From: Desulfurococcaceae archaeon MEX13E-LK6-19
Lineage (GTDB): Archaea; Thermoproteota; Thermoprotei_A; Sulfolobales; Desulfurococcaceae
Length of the DNA stretch: 64,000 bases
NCBI GenBank assembly: GCA_029637525.1
Contig: CP072660.1
Span: 1,846,796 to 1,910,795 of the forward strand
Direction: 5' to 3'
In this document: positions 8,712 through 17,111 of the stretch, in pieces
How the letters are laid out: each line of letters starts with the position of its first letter
Position numbering within the stretch: position 1 is the first letter of the stretch
Notes under the pieces: generated by a model
What the model saw: only the letters and a program-made list of their open reading frames with translations
Databases searched by the model: none
Told to the model about the DNA's origin: nothing
Translations under genes and position numbers: made by a program

Positions 8712-10061
8712 TTACTCACTTGATTCGAGTTTCCTCCTGCCTTTTTCTAAGAATTCTTCTACTAGCTCTTCTATCGTTGGACCTTCAACAATCTTTACTC
8801 TAAATGATACCCGGGTAACTGGTTTTTCTACAGTAATTAGTCTTGTTATATCGCTAGGTGTACCAAGTACTATGGCGTCCGCTGGTATTTTCTTTAATGT
8901 TTCCTCGAGGTCTCTTAGTTGTTCTGGACTATAGCCTGTGCTTGGTAGTACAGGGCCCATGTGCGGGTACTTTTCGTAGAGTTCCTTAATTATCCCTACA
9001 GCATAGGGTCTGGGGTCAATTATTTCGGCTGCACCATACTTCTTTGCTGCGACATATCCTGCTGCATACGGTAGTCCTCCATGTGTCACCGTGGGCGAGT
9101 CCTCTATTACAACAACCTTCTTTCCTTCAATAACTTCCGGTGCATCAACTTCAACAACACTTTCTGCAAGGCTTATCTTTGCTCTTGGATTAACTTTCTT
9201 TATATTGGCTATGATTTTATCTATGTCTTCCTTCCTGGCTTGATCAACTTTATTTATTATGACCGCGTCGGCTAGCCTAGTATTTACTTCTCCAGGGAAA
9301 CTGCCTACTTCATGCCCGGGTCTCATCGCATCTGCTACTGTTATCATGTAGTCTGGTTTATAGAATGGCCAGTCATTGTTTCCTCCATCCCATAATATGA
9401 TATCGTTTTCTTTTTCAACAATTTCTAACAGTTTACCATAGTCTACACCAGCGTAAACCGTTAGCCCCATTTTTATGTAGTGCTCGTATTCTTCTCTCTC
9501 CTCGATAGTGGCTTGATATTTGTCTAGATCCTCGTATGAAGTGAATTTCTGTATAGCCATTTTTTCTAGATCACCGTAAGCCATTGGATGTCTTACTATT
9601 CCTACGCGATAATTCTTCGATATCAAGTACCTTACTACTTCACGTGAAACACTGCTCTTACCGGCACCTGTACGGACAGCAACTACTGCTATCACCGGCT
9701 TACTTGACTCAATCATTGTCTCGACTGGACCTAGAATCTTGAAGCTTGCTCCAGCCGCTAATACACGACTCAATATATGACCTACATCATCATATGTTAA
9801 GTCACTAAAACTTAGAACAGCTTCTTCAACACCATATCTTGTTATAACATCCTCTAGGAGGTCAAGTGACATAATAGGTATACCATTAGGATACAACTTC
9901 CCTGCAAGACTTGCCGGATAACGTTTTCCAGTAATACCAGGTATTTGTGTTGCAAGAAACGCTACTACACGGTAATTTGGGTTATCCCTGTATACTACAT
10001 TAAAGTTATGAAAATCTCTTCCACCTGCACCTATAATAACGATTTTCCTTGGTTCAACCAA
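8712..10061 (-). CDS. COG2403-type P-loop protein, related to cyclic 2,3-diphosphoglycerate synthetase
   Basis: About 449 residues. The N terminus is a Rossmann-like domain (KIVIIGAGGRDFHNFN), followed by a P-loop (VAVRTGAGKSS), a nucleotide-specificity-like segment VIINKVDQA and a C-terminal region. This arrangement is known from archaeal 'predicted GTPase' COG2403 proteins and cyclic 2,3-diphosphoglycerate synthetases; the actual substrate is not determinable here. The start is TTG at 10061: GGGTG at 10072-10068 is 6 bases upstream, and the TATA box at 10093-10084 falls inside the longer reading frame (to 10100), which therefore cannot be the real gene start. Confidence 0.8.
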   Translation of the reverse strand: MVEPRKIVIIGAGGRDFHNFNVVYRDNPNYRVVAFLATQIPGITGKRYPASLAGKLYPNGIPIMSLDLLEDVITRYGVEEAVLSFSDLTYDDVGHILSRVLAAGASFKILGPVETMIESSKPVIAVVAVRTGAGKSSVSREVVRYLISKNYRVGIVRHPMAYGDLEKMAIQKFTSYEDLDKYQATIEEREEYEHYIKMGLTVYAGVDYGKLLEIVEKENDIILWDGGNNDWPFYKPDYMITVADAMRPGHEVGSFPGEVNTRLADAVIINKVDQARKEDIDKIIANIKKVNPRAKISLAESVVEVDAPEVIEGKKVVVIEDSPTVTHGGLPYAAGYVAAKKYGAAEIIDPRPYAVGIIKELYEKYPHMGPVLPSTGYSPEQLRDLEETLKKIPADAIVLGTPSDITRLITVEKPVTRVSFRVKIVEGPTIEELVEEFLEKGRRKLESSE

Positions 10062-10083
10062 AACAGACACCCTGATCAAAGAG

Positions 10084-10093
10084 TATTTTATAC
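10084..10093 (-). promoter_or_regulatory. TATA box of the COG2403 gene
   Basis: GTATAAAATA on the minus strand is centred about 25 bases before a predicted transcription start near 10064, giving an almost leaderless mRNA. It rules out the upstream in-frame TTG at 10100 as the start. Confidence 0.6.
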
Positions 10094-10301
10094 TTGACAA
10101 ATAAATGTATTAGCCTTATAGTTAATAAATTATAGCACTAAGTATACCAATAATGCGACCATAGTATTATTCAACTACTCATACCAAGCACTATCCATAA
10201 ACTTCTTTAATACTATCCCACGTTATTTCACGAGCCCTACCCTTTAAATTTAATCTAAAGACAATCGTGTAAACAGGACTATGGGCTAAGGTGTAGGATT
10301 A

Positions 10302-11030
10302 ATGGATCCTAAGTCTTATATGAAGAATTGGTATGGATCAAACCAGCCGACAATTGCCGATAAAATAAGGAGTTTCCTAAAACCAGATAACGAGCCTCTT
10401 GCAAAGAAGGCTATAACTGCCCACTACAGAATAAAATCAGCTCTAAGCAGAGTCAAAGCCTATATTGATAGACTTAATGAGAAAGACAAAGAGCTCTTCG
10501 AGAAAGCTGTTGAAGCCCTCATCAAGAGAGATGAAGTTCACGCTAAAATGTATGTAAACGAGGTAGCCGAAATAAGGAAAATTGCCAAGCAGCTATTAAT
10601 GGTCGAATATGTACTAGAACAAGCCAGCCTAAGACTAGAAACAATAATGATACTCGGCCAAGCATTCGGAGACATCGCCCCAGTGGTAAGCATCATTAAA
10701 GACGCTGGATCACTACTACGCGGCATCGCCCCTGACATATGGATCGAGCTAACAATGGCTGCAAATGACTTAAGCACTGTACTCGCAGCAACAGGTGTAG
10801 ACCTAGGAGGCGAGACAAGTATATCACTCAGCCAAGAAGCGAAGAAGATCTTCGAAGCAGCCCGTATTGCAGCAGAACAAAAGATCAAAGAAGCATTCCC
10901 AGACCTACCAACAACACTATCTCTCTCAACAAAAGAATCTGCAGAGAAAGAACTACTCGAATCGAGCTTGGGAACAGGTATTGATAGTCTAGACAAGAAA
11001 AAGAAGAGCGAAGTCAAAGACCTAGTCTAG
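10302..11030 (+). CDS. ESCRT-III-like (CdvB/Snf7 family) paralogue
   Basis: A 242-residue member of the archaeal CdvB family, which polymerises on membranes in cell division and vesicle budding. Recognisable family blocks are AITAHYRIKSALSRVKAYIDRL, DKELFEKAVEALIKRDEVHAKMY (in two parts), and EVAEIRKIAKQLLMVEYVLEQASLRLETI. It has the charged helical core and, near the C terminus, FPDLPTTL, which resembles the proline-containing MIM2 peptide that binds the MIT domain of CdvC/Vps4. No CdvA or CdvC gene is adjacent, so this is a stand-alone paralogue. ATG follows GGTG by about 8 bases; TATA-like CTTTAAATTT lies near 10243. Confidence 0.88.
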   Translation: MDPKSYMKNWYGSNQPTIADKIRSFLKPDNEPLAKKAITAHYRIKSALSRVKAYIDRLNEKDKELFEKAVEALIKRDEVHAKMYVNEVAEIRKIAKQLLMVEYVLEQASLRLETIMILGQAFGDIAPVVSIIKDAGSLLRGIAPDIWIELTMAANDLSTVLAATGVDLGGETSISLSQEAKKIFEAARIAAEQKIKEAFPDLPTTLSLSTKESAEKELLESSLGTGIDSLDKKKKSEVKDLV

Positions 11031-11168
11031 AGCTAGAGCCAAAACATTTTGCCAATAAAATATTTCATCAAGAACTAAAACTAAAGAGTTTTTAAATAAA
11101 CAAAAGTAGCTTTCCCGGAAAACCACTTAGTTTCTATTCACGTAAAAGGAAAATACCTTAATTGGTTT

Positions 11169-11690
11169 TTATTTTGCAAACTTCTTTTCTGCAGCAATAC
11201 TCATTAGCTCTACTTCAGGAATAACTTCTTTGAGTACGTATTTTATATCATTCTGTTTCGCGGCAAGCTCATCAGCATCAGCAGGGTCTACCTCTAGTTT
11301 CAGAACAAGCCTTCCCATTTTCACGACACCGCTTCTTAGCTCTACAGAATAATCTTTTGCACGAACAACAACAGTTTCCTCAGACTTGCTATAAGACAAT
11401 GTAATTGTTTTTGGTTTATGTCTAGTAATAACTAGCCTATCATCAAGCACACTTATGCTCCAGAGAGGTTCCACAACAATAGTTTTAGGGGACTCAATAT
11501 CACCGTATGCCTTCTCTACAGCAAGAAGTGTTTTCTTCACCAATGATATCAAGTCCTGTATTCTCTTCGCCAAACTAACTATCTGGGGTTTTAACGTAGC
11601 TGCTTGCGAAATCACATTATTCTCTATCCTAGTATTCAAAGCATCAAGTACTGTTACAGCAGCATCGATTAATTCTTTTAGCTTAGCCAT
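11169..11690 (-). CDS. Hypothetical protein with coiled-coil N terminus
   Basis: A 173-residue protein of unknown function. The first 60-70 residues are helical and heptad-like (LIDAAVTVLDALNTRIENN; LAKRIQDLISLVKKTLLAVE), the rest is beta-rich (WSISVLDDRLVITRHK; VVVRAKDYSVELRSG). ATG at 11690 is chosen because GGGGGA lies 5 bases before it; an upstream in-frame TTG at 11705 would place that ribosome-binding site inside the gene. It converges on the ESCRT-III paralogue. A functional link to that gene is possible but only suggested by proximity. Confidence 0.65.
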   Translation of the reverse strand: MAKLKELIDAAVTVLDALNTRIENNVISQAATLKPQIVSLAKRIQDLISLVKKTLLAVEKAYGDIESPKTIVVEPLWSISVLDDRLVITRHKPKTITLSYSKSEETVVVRAKDYSVELRSGVVKMGRLVLKLEVDPADADELAAKQNDIKYVLKEVIPEVELMSIAAEKKFAK

Positions 11691-11784
11691 AGTCTTCCCC
11701 CTCAATAACTCTTAAGCTAACTTATGATTCATAACTGCTACACAATAAAAATCTGTTGCTAAAGAAGTATTTTTCTCGATTACC

Positions 11785-12783
11785 TTAACTCCACAGCTTG
11801 TATATTTCATCAACAATAGCTTCCTTTACAACAGTCTTTCTACTACCCTCAATAACTTCGAGAACAGGCTCACCTCTCAATACTTCGCCACAGATACTGT
11901 ACGGTATTTTCTTGCTTTCAAGAATACTCGTGACATCCCTGACATTGTTTCTTGGAACAGTGGCTATCAATGCACCACTACTCAATAACTTCAATGGATT
12001 AATGCCTAGCGGCTTCGTAACAGCTTCAACTACATCATCAACTTTTACTTTATCTACATAAACTCTTATCGTAGTATTGCTAGCTATGGCTGTCTCAAGC
12101 AGTCCTTCCAATATGCCTCCTTCAGTAGGGTCATGCATTGACGATACATAATCCCTTATAGCGAGAGCTTTATCGACAACACTTACCCGCCATACATAAT
12201 CGCGGGCTTTCACGATAATCTCTTCGCTAACACCCTTGTCTCTCAGCTTATCCGGGAAATCCCATGCAATAACGCTTGCTCCTTCTCCACCTACAGGACC
12301 AGCCACTAGAATTAAGTCTCCGGGTCTAGCATCGCATGTTCTTATAACTCGTTTTCTCGTGTAGCCTATTGCTGTGGTAACTATAATTGTCCTTGGAATA
12401 CCCGGCGTGACTTCGGTGTGCCCACCTATGATTACCGTATTTATTGAACTAGCCGCTTTCTTCATCTGGATAATAATTTCCTCGAGCTCACTACTATCAG
12501 TTCCTGGTTTCAACAGTATTGTAGTAAGCAGCCATCTCGGTCTAGCCCCACGTACAGCAACATCATTACTGGCTATATGAATAGAAAGCCACCCCGAGAA
12601 CCGTGATGCAGTCGTAATAGGATCAGTATGTGATACGAGGAAACCATCGCCCATTCTAACTACTCCCGCATCTTCACCAAAAGCAGGTCCCTGAACTACA
12701 TCAGGATCAAATAATTCGCTAAAATGCTTGTATACAATGTTTTCAAGTATTTCTCGCGGAGGCTTTCCTTCCCCCAGTTTCAA
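11785..12783 (-). CDS. HypE-like / AIR synthase-related protein
   Basis: A 332-residue protein of the PurM/HypE superfamily: GEDAGVV, IASNDVAVRGARPRWLL, IIGGHTEVTPGI and HDPTEGG are the ATP-binding and substrate blocks shared by AIR synthase and HypE (COG0309). True HypE, which makes the cyanide ligand of [NiFe]-hydrogenase, ends in a PRxC cysteine; this one ends EIYKLWS and has no terminal cysteine, so it is probably a HypE-like paralogue with another role. It starts at TTG within the 3' end of the upstream zinc-protein gene (41-base overlap), implying coupled translation. Confidence 0.82.
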   Translation of the reverse strand: MKLGEGKPPREILENIVYKHFSELFDPDVVQGPAFGEDAGVVRMGDGFLVSHTDPITTASRFSGWLSIHIASNDVAVRGARPRWLLTTILLKPGTDSSELEEIIIQMKKAASSINTVIIGGHTEVTPGIPRTIIVTTAIGYTRKRVIRTCDARPGDLILVAGPVGGEGASVIAWDFPDKLRDKGVSEEIIVKARDYVWRVSVVDKALAIRDYVSSMHDPTEGGILEGLLETAIASNTTIRVYVDKVKVDDVVEAVTKPLGINPLKLLSSGALIATVPRNNVRDVTSILESKKIPYSICGEVLRGEPVLEVIEGSRKTVVKEAIVDEIYKLWS

Positions 12784-13045
12784 TTTTATACAACCCCTTT
12801 CTCATACACTCTTTACAGACATAAGAAACCAGAGTGACCTGTATTAAACAATCCTCACAACCCACACGACCACAAATCATACAATAGCCTATAGCCGGGT
12901 ATTTACCACAGATTTCACACTTAGTAGCAGTACATACACTACAAAGACCAGTAGATTGATCATAGTCATCGTCACAAACGGGTCTACCACAGAGCCTACA
13001 TTTATGGACTGCTTCTTTTCTCTCACAAATAGCGCATTTAACCAT
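12743..13045 (-). CDS. Small cysteine-rich zinc-binding protein
   Basis: A 100-residue protein with a series of CxxC pairs (CAICERK, CRLCGRPVC, CSVCTATKCEICG, CMICGRVGC, CKEC), resembling B-box or HIT-type zinc fingers that bind several zinc ions. Such proteins usually mediate protein or RNA contacts; no enzyme activity is indicated. It is the first gene of a pair with the HypE-like gene, overlapping it by 41 bases, suggesting they act together. It is nearly leaderless, with a GGCGGT stretch before the ATG. Confidence 0.75.
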   Translation of the reverse strand: MVKCAICERKEAVHKCRLCGRPVCDDDYDQSTGLCSVCTATKCEICGKYPAIGYCMICGRVGCEDCLIQVTLVSYVCKECMRKGLYKIETGGRKASARNT

Positions 13046-13059
13046 TTATACCGCCAGGA

Positions 13060-13080
13060 AACCTTTATCCTAACTATAGG
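13060..13080. promoter_or_regulatory. Shared divergent promoter region
   Basis: The 46-base gap between divergent genes contains CTTTATCC, centred near 13066, about 26 bases before the plus-strand ATG at 13092 and about 21 bases before the minus-strand ATG at 13045. It may act in both directions; CTATAG near 13076 is an alternative element for the minus gene. Confidence 0.4.
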
Positions 13081-13091
13081 GTACAGAAGTA

Positions 13092-13289
13092 ATGCATAGC
13101 ATTTATCGTATAAAAATAACTAAGTGCTTGGACATAGTGCTACATGCTTTAAACGAAGAGGAGGCAATAATGCTTGCCAACGAGTTCTTTAACAAAATCT
13201 GTGAGGGAAAAGGGAAAATCTACGTGCATGAGCTCGGGAAATCCGCTAGAGAACTCTATGATAAGAAGCTGATATACCAAAAACACTAA
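13092..13289 (+). CDS. Small hypothetical protein, 65 residues
   Basis: Not recognised. A compact alpha/beta sequence (YRIKITKCLDIVLHALNEEE, then EFFNKICEGKGKIYVHELGK) resembling short archaeal proteins of about 60-70 residues of the beta-alpha-alpha-beta type. The start ATG is 26 bases after a TATA-like element, so the mRNA is probably leaderless. It diverges from the zinc-protein/HypE-like pair and converges on the TatD-like gene. Confidence 0.55.
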   Translation: MHSIYRIKITKCLDIVLHALNEEEAIMLANEFFNKICEGKGKIYVHELGKSARELYDKKLIYQKH

Positions 13290-13326
13290 ACTGTATCCTG
13301 GGAGCACGGGTTTTCTCTAGATCACG

Positions 13327-14190
13327 TTACGGGTAATTAGTATGATATGCTTTCACAACATTATCCACATTTATCTTAAATAATGTCTCTTCATCAACCA
13401 CTTGTTCTTCAAGCAGTTTTAACTGATTATCAACTATATCCCATGGATAAGAGGATACACCGGGCCTCCTTGGGTCATCTATGAAATCCGACTCCGGGAT
13501 CATTTTCTCTGTTGTTTTTTGCTGAAACACTTTCTTTAAAGTCTTGTACTTACCCGGCACTGTATGCCATAAGCCTTTTCTGTCAGCCCATATGTTCTCG
13601 TTAACGCTACTATGGTGGAGAAAAACCTTATCCTTCCCTATCCTTACTAATTGAATTAGTTTATCTATTGATTCTACTGTAGCATACCCTCCTTGTTCTA
13701 GGTGTAAATGGACAAGCATATCATTATCTCTTGCCAACTCAAGTGCTTTCAGCATTATTAACTCGCTTGCAACAAACCTATTGGGTGCTGTACTATAGTG
13801 TTGTCGGCCTACCTCACCTATTCCATCAACAAGACCTTTTCTATGTAGCTCCACTATCTTCTCTAGAACCTTGTAGGCAAGAGAAATAATTTCCTCAATA
13901 CCCATGCCACGCTTAAAGTACTCATCTACTTCAGCTGGGTGAAATCCAAGAAAAACCCTTGCCTCAAGACCTTCTTCACGAATATACTTAGCCTCCCTAA
14001 TAACTATCTCAAAGGCTTTAACGTAATCGTCTAAGGTACCTCCTTTGAATCCATAATGATAGGGCGGTAGACTAACGAGTGCAATAAACCAGCCACCATT
14101 CTTCTTAAACCTACGTGCAATAGCTCTAGCACCCATACCACTAACAGGATTAGAGTGACAATGACCATCAGCAAATACTAGTTTAGCCAT
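13327..14190 (-). CDS. TatD-related metal-dependent hydrolase
   Basis: A 287-residue amidohydrolase-superfamily protein of the archaeal COG1099 type. Visible metal-binding motifs in TIM-barrel order are DGHCHSNP at the N terminus, FLGFHPAE, GIGEVGRQHY, LVHLHLEQGG, VFLHHSS and the catalytic-aspartate region PESDFIDDPRR. TatD relatives are DNases or amidohydrolases; the true substrate of this branch is unknown. It is a single gene, with a box C/D RNA candidate immediately upstream on the same strand. Confidence 0.85.
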   Translation of the reverse strand: MAKLVFADGHCHSNPVSGMGARAIARRFKKNGGWFIALVSLPPYHYGFKGGTLDDYVKAFEIVIREAKYIREEGLEARVFLGFHPAEVDEYFKRGMGIEEIISLAYKVLEKIVELHRKGLVDGIGEVGRQHYSTAPNRFVASELIMLKALELARDNDMLVHLHLEQGGYATVESIDKLIQLVRIGKDKVFLHHSSVNENIWADRKGLWHTVPGKYKTLKKVFQQKTTEKMIPESDFIDDPRRPGVSSYPWDIVDNQLKLLEEQVVDEETLFKINVDNVVKAYHTNYP

Positions 14191-14209
14191 AGTACACCAA
14201 CCCTGAATT

Positions 14210-14267
14210 TATGTCAGTACTTAAAGGCGTCTTCACTCATCCGTGAGTACAGCCTTCATCATCCAGT
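14210..14267 (-). ncRNA. Box C/D guide RNA with canonical 12/12 spacing
   Basis: On the minus strand: C box ATGATGA (14262-14256), exactly 12 bases, D' CGGA (14243-14240), C' GTGAAGA (14236-14230), exactly 12 bases, D box CTGA (14217-14214). The 12-base spacers are the preferred geometry of archaeal guides. The D guide CCTTTAAGT is complementary to ACTTAAAGG of the conserved 16S rRNA segment near position 910. A TATA element at about 14290-14299 read on the minus strand predicts a transcript start near 14267, five bases before the C box. This is the best of the five candidates. Confidence 0.75.
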
Positions 14268-14287
14268 GTCTACCTAGGTACCGGAGA

Positions 14288-14299
14288 TTATTATATATG
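14288..14299. promoter_or_regulatory. TATA element shared by the guide RNA and the downstream gene
   Basis: TATTATATATGA lies about 26 bases from the predicted 5' end of the minus-strand guide RNA (near 14267) and about 25 bases from a plus-strand start near 14320 that gives the next gene a leader of about 15 bases with its AGGTG ribosome-binding site. Confidence 0.5.
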
Positions 14300-14336
14300 A
14301 CTTGGCTAGAGATAGTATTTGTTGAAGGTGCATAAT

Positions 14337-15098
14337 TTGAGCAGAGAGAAGAAGGAAAGAGTATTGATAATAAAGATACCCGAAGAACTATACATAGCAT
14401 TAAGAGAACGAAGCAAAGCAGAAGGCTATACCTTACTCGCTGATTATATTAAAGCAATACTCATGAAGGAACTAGGGTTTGAAGTAACCCCTTCTCGTAT
14501 CGAGGAGATAGAGAAACGTATTAGTGAAATAGAGGAGCTTACCAAAAACATTGATCTAACAAAAATAGAGCGTAAAGTCATGAGGAAAATAACTGACATG
14601 ATTAACCCATTTACCGCGAAAATAGATGACCTAGCCAGGAAGTATAGTGAGCTTGTCGAGAGAGTGGAAAGAATAGAGCAAGTAATCAAGAATATTGAAG
14701 AAAAACTCGAGAAACCACCAGTACAACCACAACCAGCAGTGAGACATGAAGCAAGGAGAAAAACTGGTCTCGAAAGACTAAAAGAGCAAGGTGTATTATT
14801 TGAAAGCGAACTACAAAGATTAAGGGACCGTGATAGCTTCTTCCTTTATTTGAGAAGAGGGGGAGCCAAGGTAATTGAAGCCGTTGGGGAAAGAATAGCC
14901 ATTGACAAAGACTTCTGGGAGAAGTTTAAGAGAAAACTATTCGAGGAAATAACTACTAATAACGATGAACAAATAAAGATGTATTTATCAAAAATAGAGT
15001 ACAGACTCTTTGAAAAACTACGAGAAAGTGGTCTCATATACTTTGATTCAACTGAAAGAAAATGGAAACCTACCTCAAGAGAACTTATTGAAGAATAA
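14337..15098 (+). CDS. Ribbon-helix-helix protein with long coiled coil
   Basis: About 254 residues. The N terminus (RVLIIKIPEELYIALRERSK) is a CopG/MetJ-type ribbon-helix-helix DNA-binding unit. A long charged coiled coil follows (RIEEIEKRISEIEELTKNI through VERVERIEQVIKNIEEKLEK), then a proline-rich hinge and a C-terminal helical domain with DKDFWEKFKRKLFEEITTNN. The architecture suggests a dimeric DNA-binding protein with an extended spacer, perhaps a chromatin or partition protein. TTG at 14337 is chosen because AGGTG (14326-14330) is 6 bases upstream; the longer frame to 14319 includes that site. Confidence 0.68.
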   Translation: MSREKKERVLIIKIPEELYIALRERSKAEGYTLLADYIKAILMKELGFEVTPSRIEEIEKRISEIEELTKNIDLTKIERKVMRKITDMINPFTAKIDDLARKYSELVERVERIEQVIKNIEEKLEKPPVQPQPAVRHEARRKTGLERLKEQGVLFESELQRLRDRDSFFLYLRRGGAKVIEAVGERIAIDKDFWEKFKRKLFEEITTNNDEQIKMYLSKIEYRLFEKLRESGLIYFDSTERKWKPTSRELIEE

Positions 15099-15179
15099 TA
15101 GTTTAAGCAACTTCTAATATCCTAACCATAGTAAGAGTGTAGATGAAACAACCAGCAGATAACACGTGGAGGAAGCGAC

Positions 15180-16214
15180 TTGCAGAAACTTAGTATAACC
15201 AAAGGATTAACCAACATAGTTGACATCACCAAACGTGGAGCAATCCTCTTAGGTAAAAACTTTGCTGTTGATGGGCCCGAGAAGAGGCCTGTTAGAGTGA
15301 TTACTCATGCTCACAGCGATCATTTAATTGGCTTGGAAGAGAGTCTCCAGTATTCATCAATGGTCATTGCCACGCCTGCCACGATAGAATTGATACTCGA
15401 ACTATGTAGACTAAATACTACGTATCGTGTCTTATTTAAGCAGAAAGCTGTTCCCCTAGATTACAACCAAGAAATAAATATTAATGGAGAAAAACTTACT
15501 CTATTGTATTCAAACCATATTCTAGGCTCAGCACAAGTACTTGTCGAGACAAACGGGTATAGGCTTGGTTATACAGGCGATTTCCGCATAAAAAACACTC
15601 CCGTCATGAAGGATCTAGATATCTTAGTTATAGAAGCAACTTATGGTAGCCCAAAGACTATACGTGAATTCAAAGACGAGGTTGAAGACTATATAGTAGA
15701 CGCTGTTTTAGACGGATTAAGTAGAGATGAACCAGTAAGGATCTATGGATACTATGGTAAACTCCAAGAAGTAATGGTGCTACTTAGAAACAAAGGTATA
15801 AAAGAACCATTTATAATGCCTCCTAAAATCTATAGGATAACAAAAATCGCTGTGAAATATGGATACGAAATAGACAATTTCTACAATTCAAATACCAGAG
15901 AAGCCATGGAGATAAAAAGAACTGGAAGATACATTTTATTCCAGCACATGATGACTGCTTCGAGAAGAAACCTCGATAAAGGAGTTAACATTGTCTTATC
16001 TGGATGGGAGTTCGATAAACCGATAAAAAAGATTGACAGAAATACATGGCTTATAGCCTATAGTTCTCACGCTGATTTCAATGAATTACTTGAGTATGTA
16101 GAGAAAGCTCAGCCAAAGGTTCTCATAGTGGACAATTCAAGAGAGAGCTACGCATACGAGTTCGCCAACGAAGTGTCCAAGAGACTAAAAATACCAGCAA
16201 TAGTATTACCATAG
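15180..16214 (+). CDS. Beta-CASP metallo-beta-lactamase nuclease (COG1236 type)
   Basis: A 344-residue member of the RNA-processing metallo-beta-lactamase group related to mRNA 3'-end processing factors. The zinc motif THAHSDHLIG lies at residues 42-51, the ligand motif GYTGDFRIKN follows, and the beta-CASP C-terminal motif appears as AYSSHADF. It is shorter than the KH-domain-containing archaeal CPSF homologues, so it is a minimal nuclease, possibly a DNA or RNA exonuclease. The start TTG has a GGAGG ribosome-binding site 7 bases upstream. Confidence 0.85.
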   Translation: MQKLSITKGLTNIVDITKRGAILLGKNFAVDGPEKRPVRVITHAHSDHLIGLEESLQYSSMVIATPATIELILELCRLNTTYRVLFKQKAVPLDYNQEININGEKLTLLYSNHILGSAQVLVETNGYRLGYTGDFRIKNTPVMKDLDILVIEATYGSPKTIREFKDEVEDYIVDAVLDGLSRDEPVRIYGYYGKLQEVMVLLRNKGIKEPFIMPPKIYRITKIAVKYGYEIDNFYNSNTREAMEIKRTGRYILFQHMMTASRRNLDKGVNIVLSGWEFDKPIKKIDRNTWLIAYSSHADFNELLEYVEKAQPKVLIVDNSRESYAYEFANEVSKRLKIPAIVLP

Positions 16215-16300
16215 AATCATAACCAAATAGCTTATCTAAAGAAGAATTATACTCACCTAGTAAAACCAAATTTATTACTACTCAAAACAATACCTTATAC

Positions 16301-16370
16301 AAGAGGGATGATGTGCGCCTGCGACGTATGATCAAAAGAGATGACGACTGGAAGAGCCGTTCTGACCGTT
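16301..16370 (+). ncRNA. Box C/D guide RNA candidate, possible 23S peptidyl-transferase-region guide
   Basis: C-like box ATGATGT (16308-16314), 13 bases, D'-like ATGA (16328-16331), C' ATGACGA (16341-16347), 14 bases, D box CTGA (16362-16365). The guide before D contains GGAAGAGCCG, complementary to CGGCTCTTCC, the archaeal form of the 23S segment just after the peptidyl-transferase centre. A TATA-like TTTATTA at 16271-16277 predicts a start near 16300. C, D' and C' each differ by one base from consensus. It fits wholly within the gap between two genes. Confidence 0.6.
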
Positions 16371-16382
16371 TTCATTAATCCT

Positions 16383-17111
16383 CTAGGATATCCTATAATT
16401 ACTCCATCTAGCAAATGTATGTACTAATAAAACAAGCATTACAACCGAGGTTATGTAGGCTAGTGTTTTCACTACATCTTTAGATATTAATGGCGATACC
16501 GATGAGCCAGCAAGTATTTCTTGTGGCTCTAGTTTTATTGCCAGATATTCTATCGTAAAGTTCTCTTTAACGATGAGCTCTACATTGTTAACAACGATTT
16601 CAGTAATATACACCCTGAGAGTTCCACCGAGAAGTATGCCGTTTTTTACATCACGATATTCAATAGAGTTATCACGATAAACAACATCTACCTTAACTAT
16701 TAATGCTCCTACCGATAAGTATGTGTATGAAACATGTCTTGCATTGTCTGGAAATCTGCTATATGGGCTTGTATTATTGATCCATTTCTCTATTAGGATT
16801 CTGGTGAGTTTCTGTACAAAATCTTCTATTTTAACATGTTTTAGCGTATAAAGAAATTCTGACACAGTTATACGTGATGTTTTATTTATGACTATATTGT
16901 CATCCTGATCTATTATTGCTCCAAGAGAGTAAGACATGCTTATATGCTCTGAGCGCACCATGAACAAATATTCAACATAATACTGTTGCAGACTAGCAAC
17001 AGGTTCTCCAGTCCAAGGAAATAATGTCAGTAGGAACAGAAGAATTATGGCGATTTGGGTTTTTGTTTTCAAAAAGCTTGTATTTGTATTGAGGATACTC
17101 AGAAAACTCAA
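16383..17111 (-). CDS. Predicted membrane-anchored extracytoplasmic protein
   Basis: A 242-residue protein of unknown family. The N-terminal segment [16 protein letters not shown] looks like a signal or anchor, the middle is a beta-rich extracytoplasmic domain with several N-glycosylation sequons, and a C-terminal span ([16 protein letters not shown]) with a basic tail RWSNYR anchors it. It begins with TTG overlapping the pyrophosphatase stop (TTGA), so it is cotranscribed and translationally coupled with that gene, though no functional link is evident. Confidence 0.65.
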   Translation of the reverse strand: MSFLSILNTNTSFLKTKTQIAIILLFLLTLFPWTGEPVASLQQYYVEYLFMVRSEHISMSYSLGAIIDQDDNIVINKTSRITVSEFLYTLKHVKIEDFVQKLTRILIEKWINNTSPYSRFPDNARHVSYTYLSVGALIVKVDVVYRDNSIEYRDVKNGILLGGTLRVYITEIVVNNVELIVKENFTIEYLAIKLEPQEILAGSSVSPLISKDVVKTLAYITSVVMLVLLVHTFARWSNYRIS

